DNA of 33,807 bases, from the NCBI GenBank assembly GCA_036940085.1, contig JALLBK010000236.1, positions 1 to 33,807 of the forward strand, in the 5' to 3' direction. Shown one piece after another: positions 1-10,057 of this stretch; the first letter of the stretch is position 1; each line of letters begins with the position of its first letter. The notes beneath the pieces were generated by a model. The model had not been told where the DNA came from. It worked only from the letters and a program-made list of their open reading frames with translations, and did not search any database. The position numbers and the translations under genes were made by a program. The DNA is from Discostella pseudostelligera (Eukaryota > Bacillariophyta > Thalassiosirophyceae > Thalassiosirales > Thalassiosiraceae).

Positions 1-1217
1 AAGCCAATCTGCACATCTCCTTTGTTTTGTGACTTTCACCTTCAGGGCAGCCTTCCAGCTCAGGTCATGCTGATGCAGCATCCTCATAACAGGAAATGAT
101 GAGGAGACCAGCAGTTGAGCAGCCAGATTTGAGAGGAAAGGAACCAGGAACCAGCAGGAACCAGCACAGTTACAATTCAAAGAAAGAGCAAAAGGTCTTA
201 AAAGATGATGCAGATAATTGAAAGCAGTGGGACTTCAGACTTCTTCAGGAATGAAGTCCTTGTGTGATGAGGTGATGAGGAAAGTCAATTTTAATGACGA
301 TCTTCTTGTGTCAGAGTATTGGTGTTGAAGAATAGAACCTAAAATATTAATTAGATAATATCATGGACTACTACTTGTCTCTAATGGTAGTGCTAATGGT
401 GGGTGATTGTAATATTCATGCTGATGATTGCTATTACTGCTGCTCCTAGCTACATCAAAAAGAGGAGAAGAAGAAGAAGACAAATGGTCACCGTGCACTA
501 ACTCTGCATGTGTGTGGTAACCACCAACATTTTATTTTAATGACAGTGACAGCAGTAGTGCTGCTGCACTACTAGTAGTGACATCACTATCTAATAGTAG
601 GATTGCTGGGAAGAGGGAAGAGGAATACACGAACAAACCTGAGGATGGTGCAATGCGCAAAGAATTAGCATTATGCATAAACATAAATGGTGTAGAAGAA
701 GGGATATGTTGATGTAGAAATTTGAGACAAATTCAGTAGTAGAGCTGGGATGGTAGTGAGCAAGCAGCAAGCTAGAGGTACCATAGGCAGGGAGATGGAA
801 GACCTCAAAGAGCAAGATTTGAATTTTTGATTTTTGGTTGGGAAGGACGGAATGGGAAGTGCCACTCCGAATCTTACATCGGTTCAAGCTGGGTCCAAGC
901 TTTGGGAACTTTGTTAACAGAGGAATCAGTAATCATGTATGTTGTTGTCACGTCACAAATTTTTAGATCTGGGCAGCTGTAGTACTACTTAGCGATCATT
1001 TGGATATCATCCACATGGACTCAAACAACCGTTCGCAACGCGCACCCGCCACAGGGTGCATTTCCTACCGGCACACAAAAACACCCCCCCCAAAGACCCC
1101 GACCATGAAAATTTGTACCTTACTCTATAACCTTCGGAAGAACAAGATAGTAGTAGTAGAGATAGGGCGGCGAGATAGAGCGCAAGTAACGTGACCAACA
1201 ATAACTGCTTCCAAATC
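1..1217. other. Upstream stretch with no supported gene
   Basis: About 1.2 kb before the chitin synthase start in which I see no convincing coding region. The open frames here are short, low-complexity and lack recognisable motifs. It holds minor simple repeats: three GGAACCA units at about 140-166, a purine-rich GAGGAGAAGAAGAAG run near 463-480 and TAGTAG runs near 590 and 1150. The last few hundred bases presumably carry the chitin synthase promoter and 5' leader, but I could not pick out a specific site. Confidence 0.6.
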
Positions 1218-4200
1218 ATGTTGTCAGATCCCCGTTCATCGAATAATATTCCTCAATCAGCCAACGTCGACTCGTCCCGGGAGGAGGGATTGTCATCATC
1301 TTCATCGCATAATATGAAGATGTGCACGGATCAATTCTGCTCAATCGATCCTCCAGCATCAGAGAACGACACCACCATGGACGTAAATGAACACACAGCC
1401 GCTCAGTTGTACGATCGAACAACGAAAGGCCAAGGCCCCTACGACGCCGAATCGCAGGCCTCATTTCCAGAGAGTGCCGTAGGCGTAGCGAGCATGTCGC
1501 CCAGTGCCAATGATACCACCGTCGTCATTAGCAACAGCGCCACTGGGGCAAGCCAGATCCAGCAGCGCGAACGCACCTACACAGATGATACTACCGAATC
1601 GAGTGGATCGGTGAGCAAGCGCACACTTGTGAAGCTGATGCGGGAGCAGGTTGACTTGGTGCGCCGATTGACCAATGCACAGATTGAACAAAAGAAGGAG
1701 CTGGATCGAGTGAAGGAAGAGAAGAGGCAGCTTGAAGAGACGCAGAGACAACAAGCAGCAACTGCAGCAGCAGCTGCTGCACGTCCGCCTGCTTCTGCTC
1801 CTATCCCTACTCCCCCCGTGAGCAACAAGCTTCATCTCCCAACGAGAAATCAGGGGCTTGTAAATGATAATCAAAGCGTGAGCTCTCGATTTTTCCATCG
1901 TCCCAGTCCATCTGTGAAGCAATACCCCCGTCGCCACCCGGACAGTCGATACTACAACAATCGCTCTCCTGATGAAAACACCATCACAAATGACAACCCC
2001 AGCATGGCATCGACTATCATGCCCTCGGCTATTGTTATCAACTCCAATACGGCGAATAATACTGGAGCATTCGATGCTCCGGTGACTGGTCCTGGTGCAT
2101 TTGTCAATGGATTCGCCAAAGATAAAATTGAGATTACCTACATTCCCGATCGTAATGTGGTGACCGAACCGGAGAATACCTGTCTTACTAACCTGTGGTG
2201 GGTATTCTCCCGTCTATGCACCTTGTTTATACCCGACATGCTCATTTGCTGGGCGGGGAATGTTACAATTACCAAGGGTATGACACGGGAGGCACGGAAG
2301 GAGGCGTTGGAGGCAAGCAAGGAGGCCAAGCAGGCGTGGCGTGAGAAGGTGGCGATATTTATTGTTATGTTGAGTTTCAGTGCTGCCTTTATTGGGGTTA
2401 GTGGTGTGATTCCTGCAGTGTTATGTGGAGCTGAGGATGCGTTCTTGGTGAGAATATCAGATTATGAATGCAAACAACATTTTACTTGTGTGCTAATTCT
2501 CACGACAATATATTGACTTTGTCTCATGTATTCGATCATTTGGCAGGATGAAACGAAGACGAAGGATGTGTACGTGACACTTTTTAGACTAGTCATTATT
2601 CCATGCTCAATTCTCGACAAACACTGACCATCATCTTCCGACGCTGGTTGTCATTGCTCATCGCAGAGTCTGTGGCGCTTTCAGCTATGTCATGTATTCG
2701 GTTATGATTATTATTGCTGCGGTGCTTGCCATCCAGTGCCTATGCTCTCTGATTTACCTCTTTCGGGTAAAGCGAAATATCACGAGGGATGATACACGGA
2801 GCAAGATAATTGTCATGGTTCCGTGCTACAACGAGGGTGACAAAGAGCTGCGCAAGACCATTGATAGTGTCATGGACACCTCCTACCCTGATGACAACAA
2901 GGTCTTACTCGTGGTGGCAGATGGCAATATCACAGGCAAGGGTGAGATGTTCTCAACACCGGTAGTGCTGTCGAAGATTTTGGGATACAAAATGAGCCCT
3001 ACCGATAAGATGTTCAAGTGCAAAAGCATTGGCGAACTTACTGAGAATCGAGCCAAGCTTTACTATGGTAAGTGAGGTCAATTGTTTTCTCTCCGGTGGT
3101 GAAAGATAATAGTCTACTGACAAAATAGGTTATCATTTCAATGAACAGGGATTTGTAAAGATGCCGGGAAAGAGCTGAAATATATCGTCTTGGTGAAGTG
3201 TGGTGCACAATCCGAGCAGGGAAGTCCTCGGGCGGGCAATCGAGGCAAGCGTGATTCTCAGCTATTGTTCTCGGGTCTACTCAACCGATTCCACCATGGC
3301 AGGAAATTGAATGAGCTTGATAAGGCCATCAAAAATGCGCTCGATCATTTGCAACTGCCCCTGGACCAAGTCAGGTATCTCATGGCAATTGATGCCGACA
3401 CCCGTGTTGATCGTGAATCCATCTCCCACATGACCTACAGTATGAACAAGAATGACCAAATCCTTGCCCTGTGCGGCGAAACGAAGGTGGACAACAAATC
3501 GCAGAGCTGGGTGACGATGATTCAAGTGTTCGAGTACTACACGAACCATCACATGAAGAAGGCGTTTGAATCTGTATTCGGTTGTGTTACATGTTTGCCC
3601 GGTTGCTTTACTAGTAAGTTTTCTGTTTGCGTTGTCAGTAATTATTTGTTTGACTAACTCACTCACACTTCCTTGTGGCATTGCAACATTAAACTTTGTG
3701 TGCAGTGTACCGACTCTTCAGCGATGATGGTCGTCCTCTACTATCGTGCGACGACGTCTATCAACGTTACGCAATCAACAATGTCAGATCCCTTCATGAA
3801 AAGAATCTCTATCACCTCGGAGAAGACAGGATGCTAACAACATTACTTCTGCGGTATTTTCCTGATATGAAGCTCAGCTTTATACCCGAGGCAGCATGCT
3901 ACACTATCGTACCACACACGTTCTCAGTACTCCTGAGCCAACGCCGACGATGGATTAACTCCACATTCCATAATATGTTGGAGCTCCTTCGAGTGAATAC
4001 CATGTGTGGTGTGTGCTGCTTCTCGATGAAGAGCATTGTCTTGTTGGATTTAGTTGCCACACTGATTCTCCCCGCTAGTCTTATTTATGTCGGCTACATC
4101 GTATACATCACGGTCTGGATGAATGAACCATTATCATTGCTAATGATAATTGTGTGGGGCATCGTGATTGGTGTTCAGGTAGTCGTATTCTTATTACGAT

Positions 4201-4643
4201 CGCGTTGGGATTACTGGTGGTGGTTCATCATCTTCGTATTGGCAGGGGTGCCCGTGTTTTACTTTATTTTACCCCTGTATTCCTTCTGGCACATGGATGA
4301 CTTCTCTTGGGGAACGACTCGGCAAGTAAGTGGAGCGGCTACTACGAAACAGATCACATCTATCGAGAGTGGAGACACCATTGTTGGTAGAGATTCTCCT
4401 GACAATGATTTGGAAGAGCAGAGAATTGCGCAAGCCAGAGCTGCGAGGCACGCAGCGAAACGCCAAACAGCACATGAAGAGACTGGTAAACTGAACTTGA
4501 AGCCAAAGCTTCACAGTACTGTTGTCGACTGTGATGAGGATTATTCGGCTGGTGATGCTTCCAAAACAACGTATGATCCAAATAAGTATAGAGACGCAGA
4601 GGAAGCTAAGAATGCACGTCGACTTCGAAGGGGTGAATGTTAA
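1218..4643 (+). CDS. Chitin synthase (GT2, fungal division-2-like), five exons
   Basis: This multi-pass membrane enzyme polymerises UDP-GlcNAc into chitin. Exons are 1218-2447, 2547-2569, 2667-3067, 3149-3613 and 3706-4643 (1018 aa); every junction has GT...AG and keeps frame, including a 23-nt micro-exon. The first in-frame ATG is 1218; the frame opens at 1191 only with GTG. Residues 1-370 are a Ser/Thr-rich cytosolic region with a coiled coil (about 134-180) and a poly-Ala run. A conserved CTLFIPDML...AWREKVA block and membrane segments near 378-400 and 425-450 follow. The catalytic domain shows VPCYNEGD (about 468), DAD (633-635), VTCLPGCFTMYR, GEDR (E746-D-R) and QRRRW (785-789), the signature of processive chitin synthases. 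Three more membrane segments follow, then a charged tail. Centric diatoms secrete chitin fibrils, which fits. An AATAAA at 4759 may be its poly(A) signal. The family call is firm; the exact N-terminus is less so. Confidence 0.95.
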
Positions 4644-4861
4644 ATGTTAAGGAACCTTTCGGGAATGCATGGAGACTACCGAATGTCCGCGTTTAGGGGT
4701 GCTTGCTGTTTGTAATTCTTTCTTTCATGTGACACAATGATTAGAATCCGCTCTGTGGAATAAATAATATGAATTTTATGTTACTGTACTTCTTGTATTA
4801 TGTTCGGACGCGGATTGCGAGGCAATGGCCCAGCCAAAGAGTAGCTTACGTTCCAGTCACA

Positions 4862-6361
4862 TTATTTTAATTGCCAAACTGTTTCATATGCCTTCGTGTC
4901 AAGGCAGCGCTCCTCGAAAGCATTCACGTCTTTTTCTCGCTCTGCCAATTTCCGCTTTTCGTCGAGGTGATTAACGATCGACTGACAAGTGTCTATGTTC
5001 AGTTGAGCCATATCGAGATCAAATGTGGTCATCAAATCTTCCAGAGAAGGATACATTTGCGTACTACGCTCATGACGACCTTGCAACATCTTTTCTCTCC
5101 ATGCGAGCCCGTCCCATTCTTTTCCATTGCCAACGAAGCCACGGCAAACTAAATACCTCTCCGCTGACGCAGGTCGCGACAGAATTGGCTTCACAAACGT
5201 CATTTGCCCAAAGAAGGTATGCAGAACATTGAGCATGTTTCGTGTTGCATCCTCCCGAAACCCAAACATTTTCAAGACGAATGTTCCTCCGGGGCGAAGA
5301 AGGGTTAAGGCGGCGGCAGTTTGAGATACAATGATTTTGAAAGCAATTGATTCTTGATCGATGGAGTCTCGTTGAGCATCGAAGCCCCCATCTGCAACGA
5401 CGAGATTGGCCAGCGGATTGTCGCAGCTTGTCGGATCAATTTTCACTCGAATGTCATGTTGGAGTTGAACGACGTTGTCCCAATTGTAAATACTTCCAGT
5501 TCCGTCTGCACCGTCACACACATGATAGGACAGTTGCGGTCTCATGTCTTCTTTCTTGGCTTTTGGCATATAATGACAGTTAATGTGGTATCTTTTCAAG
5601 TGATCTAAATCCCAACGAGCACCTTCACCGTCGCTATTACTCCCATTGAGACTCATTCCAAAACCAAAACAAGCTCGTCCACCATTCATTCGGAGGCCAT
5701 GGACATCATCCATTTCAGGGTCATTAGTTTGACTGATGGCCGGATGAAGGTATCGGTACAATATGTATTCACTAAATCCACCAGGTGCCCCGCACAAATC
5801 CACAAAAACGAAAGTGTTCTCTTCTTCCTGAACTGCATTTGTGAGGATGAATCCAAGTAATGCATCAATATTGGCAAGTTTGATTGCTGACCGATTAATG
5901 AATCGAGATAGTCCTTGGGGTGTAGGTTGTTGATGCCATTTCCGTTTTCTAGATTTCTTCTTGTGATGATTGAGTTTACTCTTTGATGTCGCTGCCCCTA
6001 ACGATTCGTATGGATTACATAATGATCGAGCTTTTCGGAATTCGTATCCTGGATTTGTTGAATTTGATGACTGGTAGTAGGTATTGATGGCGTTGGCACA
6101 CGCTGTTGCAGCAGGCATTAATTGTTCTTTCATCCGGTTCAACTCAGAGACAAGTGAATCATATGATTTATCTGGTAATGAAACTGTCTCTGCCGGTTTA
6201 GATGATGGTAAGCTCGGCGACGAAGAGTGAATGCCATCCTCGGCGACGACAGCTTCTGCATTTTGCAAATCATCGCGACGGCGGATCCATCTCACTTCTG
6301 GGAACCAGCTGGATATGACTCCCGTCGCAAGTGGAGAGGTGGCTGAATCATTGATGCTCAT
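4862..6361 (-). CDS. Cap-specific mRNA 2'-O-methyltransferase (CMTR1-like, FtsJ/RrmJ fold)
   Basis: A single-exon, 499-aa SAM-dependent methyltransferase predicted to methylate the 2'-OH of the first transcribed nucleotide (cap 1) in the nucleus. The Rossmann SAM loop reads FVDLCGAPGGFSEY (about 186-199). The K-D-K-E catalytic set of this family is visible: K161 in SAIKLANID, D324 in VVADGGFD, K364 in FVLKMFGF and E401 in RPASAERY. SRPAxxERYxVCRG also matches the CMTR1 family rather than rRNA FtsJ enzymes. A lysine-rich patch (about 132-141) could be a nuclear signal. There is no G-patch or WW domain as in animal CMTR1, so the protein is shorter. The frame stays open to 6523 but has no ATG above 6361, so I start there; an unseen upstream exon is possible. 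It is convergent with the chitin synthase (218 nt gap). Confidence 0.9.
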   Translation of the reverse strand: MSINDSATSPLATGVISSWFPEVRWIRRRDDLQNAEAVVAEDGIHSSSPSLPSSKPAETVSLPDKSYDSLVSELNRMKEQLMPAATACANAINTYYQSSNSTNPGYEFRKARSLCNPYESLGAATSKSKLNHHKKKSRKRKWHQQPTPQGLSRFINRSAIKLANIDALLGFILTNAVQEEENTFVFVDLCGAPGGFSEYILYRYLHPAISQTNDPEMDDVHGLRMNGGRACFGFGMSLNGSNSDGEGARWDLDHLKRYHINCHYMPKAKKEDMRPQLSYHVCDGADGTGSIYNWDNVVQLQHDIRVKIDPTSCDNPLANLVVADGGFDAQRDSIDQESIAFKIIVSQTAAALTLLRPGGTFVLKMFGFREDATRNMLNVLHTFFGQMTFVKPILSRPASAERYLVCRGFVGNGKEWDGLAWREKMLQGRHERSTQMYPSLEDLMTTFDLDMAQLNIDTCQSIVNHLDEKRKLAEREKDVNAFEERCLDTKAYETVWQLK

Positions 6362-6919
6362 AAAACGATAATAGGGCAGAGGAGCTTCGGTATCTAGTAA
6401 TGGTGGTTGGTGGTGGTGAACGCGGTGCTGCTGCCGGCGCGGCTGCAGGGCTTCTTTTCGGCGGCGTCGTCCGTCGCCCGCCACACAATCTTCCCGCCAT
6501 TTCGCCACATTTCTATCGCCACATTATCGCCTCCTCTTCTTCCCGCCACATTATCGCCGCACTTTTCTTCCCGCCAATGCTGTTTCTTACACGTGGCAGG
6601 AATCGTTGGCGCGAGCTTACACGTGGTATCGTATCGTAGTCTGGCTTTTTCCACCAAAGCGATCATCTGGAATCTATTGTATTGTAATCAAATCCGCAGT
6701 GCACGCAGTCGATTAATCGCGTGTTAAAATATGGAACAATGATTATCGTGTTGGCTAACAAACGAAAAAAGGAACAAGATTAGGAGCGGATTGTTTGGTA
6801 CTCCTCAAACTGGGCGTCTGGGAGTGGGAGCGGTGATGGACGTCATCGAGTTAAGATCATTCCTCTATTCTTTCTGCAGCAGAAACATATTCACAGTAGA
6901 GAGATTTCGTCCTTCTACT
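6362..6919. other. Intergenic: methyltransferase promoter side and ATG12 3' side
   Basis: 558 nt between the methyltransferase start and the ATG12 stop, both on the minus strand. The part nearest the methyltransferase (6394-6580) is GC-rich with the TTCCCGCC cluster. The remainder shows no conserved coding sequence on either strand. Open frames here are low-complexity and I regard them as chance. Confidence 0.6.
6486..6576. promoter_or_regulatory. Cluster of three TTCCCGCCA (E2F-like) sites in short local repeats
   Basis: TTCCCGCCA occurs at 6491-6499, 6540-6548 and 6568-6576, interleaved with the repeated phrase CCACATTATCGCC (around 6517 and 6546). It lies 130-215 nt upstream of the methyltransferase ATG. 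TTSSCGC-type sequences are the known E2F/DP consensus in plants, animals and algae. That this cluster binds E2F is inference. Confidence 0.5.
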
Positions 6920-7468
6920 CTATCCCCATGCCTCCTGCAGACTGTAATGTATAACTAACTCGCCCCGACTTCCAAAACAGTCAAACAAGTCACCAATCCG
7001 TTCGTCGGGGGAGGGTACAAATGCCGCATTGACATATAGAAATAATGAGCTTGCCTTCATTCCCGTAGTATTGGATACCGAAGAAGTATTAGAAGAGGAG
7101 GATAGCTTTAGAACCTTTCTCAAGAAGGCAATAGCCACGGCAAAACGATCATCGGCATTCATTAGGAATTTGGATTTTTTGAGAATGGGTGCACTACCGA
7201 CCGCGACCAGGTGCACCTTAATCTTTTCCGACATCATTTTGTTTTTGGAAGTAGACAATGCTTTGGATGGTAATTCATCTTTCTCAGAGTCGAGGGATGG
7301 ATGATTATCATCTATTGTTATCCGTGGTGCATCTCCTTCTACGACATTGTTGGTTCGGGATGATGGATCCGTTTCTGGTGATAAAGCCGACGTCGAAATG
7401 GCAATAGCCTCTCCTCCCTCGTCTGTCGTCAAGCTCGTGGCTTTGATGGTCTCGTCATCATTGGGCAT
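6920..7468 (-). CDS. ATG12: Autophagy ubiquitin-like protein ATG12
   Basis: A 182-aa intronless gene for the ubiquitin-like modifier that is conjugated to ATG5 to form the E3-like complex for ATG8 lipidation during autophagosome growth. The C-terminal ~90 residues are the ATG12 fold: a KVHLVAVGSAPILKK opening strand, FLRKVLKL, SLFLYVNAAF, VPSPDERIGDLFDCFG and the terminal HYSLQEAWG. The protein ends directly on the conserved C-terminal Gly, so no processing would be needed before ATG7 activation. The first ~90 residues are acidic, Ser/Thr-rich and presumably disordered, as in other ATG12s. The start is the first in-frame ATG; the longer frame to 7522 opens only with GTG. It is divergent from RAD23. 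Confidence 0.95.
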   Translation of the reverse strand: MPNDDETIKATSLTTDEGGEAIAISTSALSPETDPSSRTNNVVEGDAPRITIDDNHPSLDSEKDELPSKALSTSKNKMMSEKIKVHLVAVGSAPILKKSKFLMNADDRFAVAIAFLRKVLKLSSSSNTSSVSNTTGMKASSLFLYVNAAFVPSPDERIGDLFDCFGSRGELVIHYSLQEAWG

Positions 7469-8018
7469 TGCAATAATTGTAATATCTAATACCCGAAATG
7501 ATAGCCGCCGGCCGGCCGCCACTGATACTGAACGCGGTGACGGGTGACGGTGCTATGTGTTTTGTGTCGGCTTCCCCTACACACCCCTCTCACAATGGAT
7601 TATATATCGGAATATCACTCGTCAAGTCAAGCCTTTGGAGACTGAATTCAGGGATTGAGCAATGCAGATGCGACGAGTCTACTCATCGGGGCTGGGGATT
7701 AGGATGCCATGCATACATGGTCCGCCATGCATCGCCCTCGCCATGGGCTGGCTGTGGCTTCGCATGGTGAATGGTGATAGATTTGGTTGAGGGGAAGAAA
7801 GACAGAAGATATGAGGTATGCCTCATTAAGCGATGCTTTGTACGACAACTCTGATACAATTATCGCTAAATATAGCACACCTGCTCCCCACTGGTCTGTG
7901 CGACATTCGTCTTTCTTCTGCCTTCTGGATGATTCGAGGTCCGTCCGTCACCTCGCCACCATCGCCGTCGCGGCAAGCCAAAGCCAAATCCCAAATCCAA
8001 ATCCGCCCTAATTGAACA
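7469..8018. promoter_or_regulatory. Shared divergent promoter region of ATG12 and RAD23
   Basis: 550 nt separating two head-to-head genes. No open frame here has recognisable content. It must contain both 5' leaders and core promoters, but I see no confident TATA or known element. A TGCATGGTnCGCATG-like stretch of ATGCAT/CATGG repeats lies near 7709-7768. Confidence 0.5.
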
Positions 8019-9735
8019 ATGATTCTCACAGTAAAGACCCTCAAGGGAGGGAAGTTCACCGTCGAGGTGGATCCATCGAATACTGTGGCTGAGGCCAAGG
8101 CTGTCATTGTGAGTTTGTTCATTTATTTGTCTTCAGCGGCGGCGACGAGCATCGGTGCGGTTACTGTTACGACTACGACGGCTGCGGTCGAGGGTGGCGC
8201 TGCTGGTGGCTATTATTATTTGCTTTCAGGGATTTGCGTCTATTGAATCATCCTCAAGAATGCTTACCATTTCAACTATTCTCTAATCTTTTATCAATGA
8301 CTCCAAAATCAATTGTAGGAAGCGGCCAAATCAGAGCTTCCCGCGGATTCCATGAAATTGATCCATTCGGGCAAAGTGTTGAAAGATGATGACAAAATTG
8401 AAAGTTGCAATATCAAACCCAATGATTTTCTAGTGGTCATGATTACCAAGGTGAGGGATTTTCATAATTCTTCGTCATTTCTATTAAGTTTGGTCAATGG
8501 ATCGTTGACAATTATGTAATCACAAATGTAATTGTTTTGTTGTCATGCCTCTCCCGACTTGCATTATTCAGGCCAAAAAGGCACCAGCTCCCAAACCTGC
8601 CGAATCCACTCCTGCCGTACCAGAAACTCCAGCTGCAACTGCCAATCCACCCACCACTCCAGCCGCACCTGGTCCAGCATCATCTACTGCTGCCGCTGCC
8701 ACAGCCACTCCAGCTGCTGCCCTCCCAGCAGCAGCCTCCGCGGACGTGAGCTCACCCGATGAATTTCCAGCCGAAGTGGTGAACAATCTCATAGCGCTTG
8801 GGTTTCCAGACTCTTCCGTCCGAGCCTGTCTTCGTGCCGCGGATGGAAATCCAGATGTTGCCGTGGAATTTCTAATGAATGGCATTCCCCCGGGGATTGG
8901 ACAGGGTGCATCAGCGGCGGGGGCAACCTCTTCCTCTGATACTGGTGGAGATGGAGGGCCATTGGAAACATTGCGACGTCATCCACAATTCGATGCACTC
9001 CGACGTCTCGTACAAACCAATCCCAGTATGCTTCAGGCAGTACTCAGCCAAATTGGTCAGCAACAACCGGAATTACTCGAGGCTATTAATGCCAATCAGG
9101 CACTGTTTCTTGAAATGATGAATGAGCCTGTACCTGATGCTCCTTCTGCATCTGAATCTTCTGCCGGTGTAGCTTCTTCCCAACCATCAGCGGCAGTGCC
9201 GCGTAGTGGTGGTACTGGTGGTGGTGATGATGCATCCAATGCCTTCGCGGGCATACCCGGAATGGAAGCTCTTGGCAATCCCGTCCAACTAGCCCAAATG
9301 CTCCAGGCCATGCCACCCGCCGAGCAGGCGGCAATGGCACAAATGATGGGTATGGATGTGAATCAACTACAGCAATTGGCACAAATGATTAGTGCTATGC
9401 CTCCGGAGCAGGTTCAGCAACATATGAATATGGCTATGCAAGCGCAAGGACTTGGTGGTATGCTTGGTGGAGGGGGTGGCGGAGGCGGTGGTGGGTTGGG
9501 AGGAGCGCAAATTCTGCGTCTATCGGAGGAGGAGATGGCCGCCGTCGATCGCTTGACTGAAATGGGATTTGATAGATCAGAGGCCGCCCAGGCATATTTG
9601 GCATGCGATAAGAATGAGGCATTGGCAGCGAATTTGTTGATGGATGGTGGATTTGGGGCGTTTGGTGGTATGGATGGGGCTGAGGGGGATTATGATGATG
9701 ATGTTGGCGGTGGAGATGATGACATGTATGATTGA
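8019..9735 (+). CDS. RAD23: RAD23-like UBL-UBA proteasome shuttle / NER factor
   Basis: Exons 8019-8108, 8319-8450 and 8572-9735 give 461 aa; donors are GTGAGT and GTGAGG, acceptors TAG and CAG, all phase 0. RAD23 carries ubiquitinated clients to the proteasome and stabilises XPC/RAD4 in nucleotide excision repair. Domains in order: N-terminal ubiquitin-like domain (1-74, starting MILTVKTLKGG), Ala/Pro-rich linker, UBA1 (about 137-170, IALGFPDSSVRACL), XPC-binding/STI1 region (about 195-247, LETLRRHPQFDALR), a Met/Gln-rich helical segment resembling a second STI1 stretch, a poly-Gly run, and UBA2 (about 392-433, LTEMGFDRSEAAQAY). After UBA2 there is an acidic Asp-rich tail of about 20 residues; most RAD23 proteins stop soon after UBA2. 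The 210-nt first intron is the longest in the window. Confidence 0.95.
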
Positions 9736-10057
9736 GAATGCTTTGCTTGAGATTGCATCTTTTACTTAGACGTCGTCGGTTGCATGTGTTTAGTACTGTG
9801 CCGGGAGAGATTGATAAAACATAATGAGCTATCCTTTACCCAAGCATTAAATTGCTTGTGGCTGAGAACACAGTCGACAAACTTGGTGCTACATCAAATG
9901 CACAAAATTGGTGCTCAGTTATGTCGATTTTGTACCTGATGAATTGTTGTTTACGTTTAGGATTATTATGCAGTCGATTAAGAAGCATGTCTTTTTTTTA
10001 AGCTCAGGCGTGTGGTGAACATGAATTGTTTTTTCACGGCTCCTTGCAGTATTACTA
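9736..10057. other. Convergent intergenic gap (RAD23 / BRCT-BUB gene)
   Basis: 322 nt between two stop codons on opposite strands. It is AT-rich and contains no supported gene. It should hold both 3' UTRs and poly(A) signals; no specific element is certain. Confidence 0.6.

Noticed and set aside
591..887. 98-residue minus-strand open frame in the upstream stretch
   Set aside because: No motif, low-complexity composition and no splice partner; most likely chance.
6394..6727. Small plus- and minus-strand frames upstream of the methyltransferase
   Set aside because: They come from GC-rich local repeats of TTCCCGCC/ATTATCGCC and have no protein-like features.
8545..8571. Start of the RAD23 third segment at an ATG in the intron
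   Set aside because: The CAG acceptor at 8569-8571 joins the ubiquitin-like domain in phase, so the ATG is intronic.
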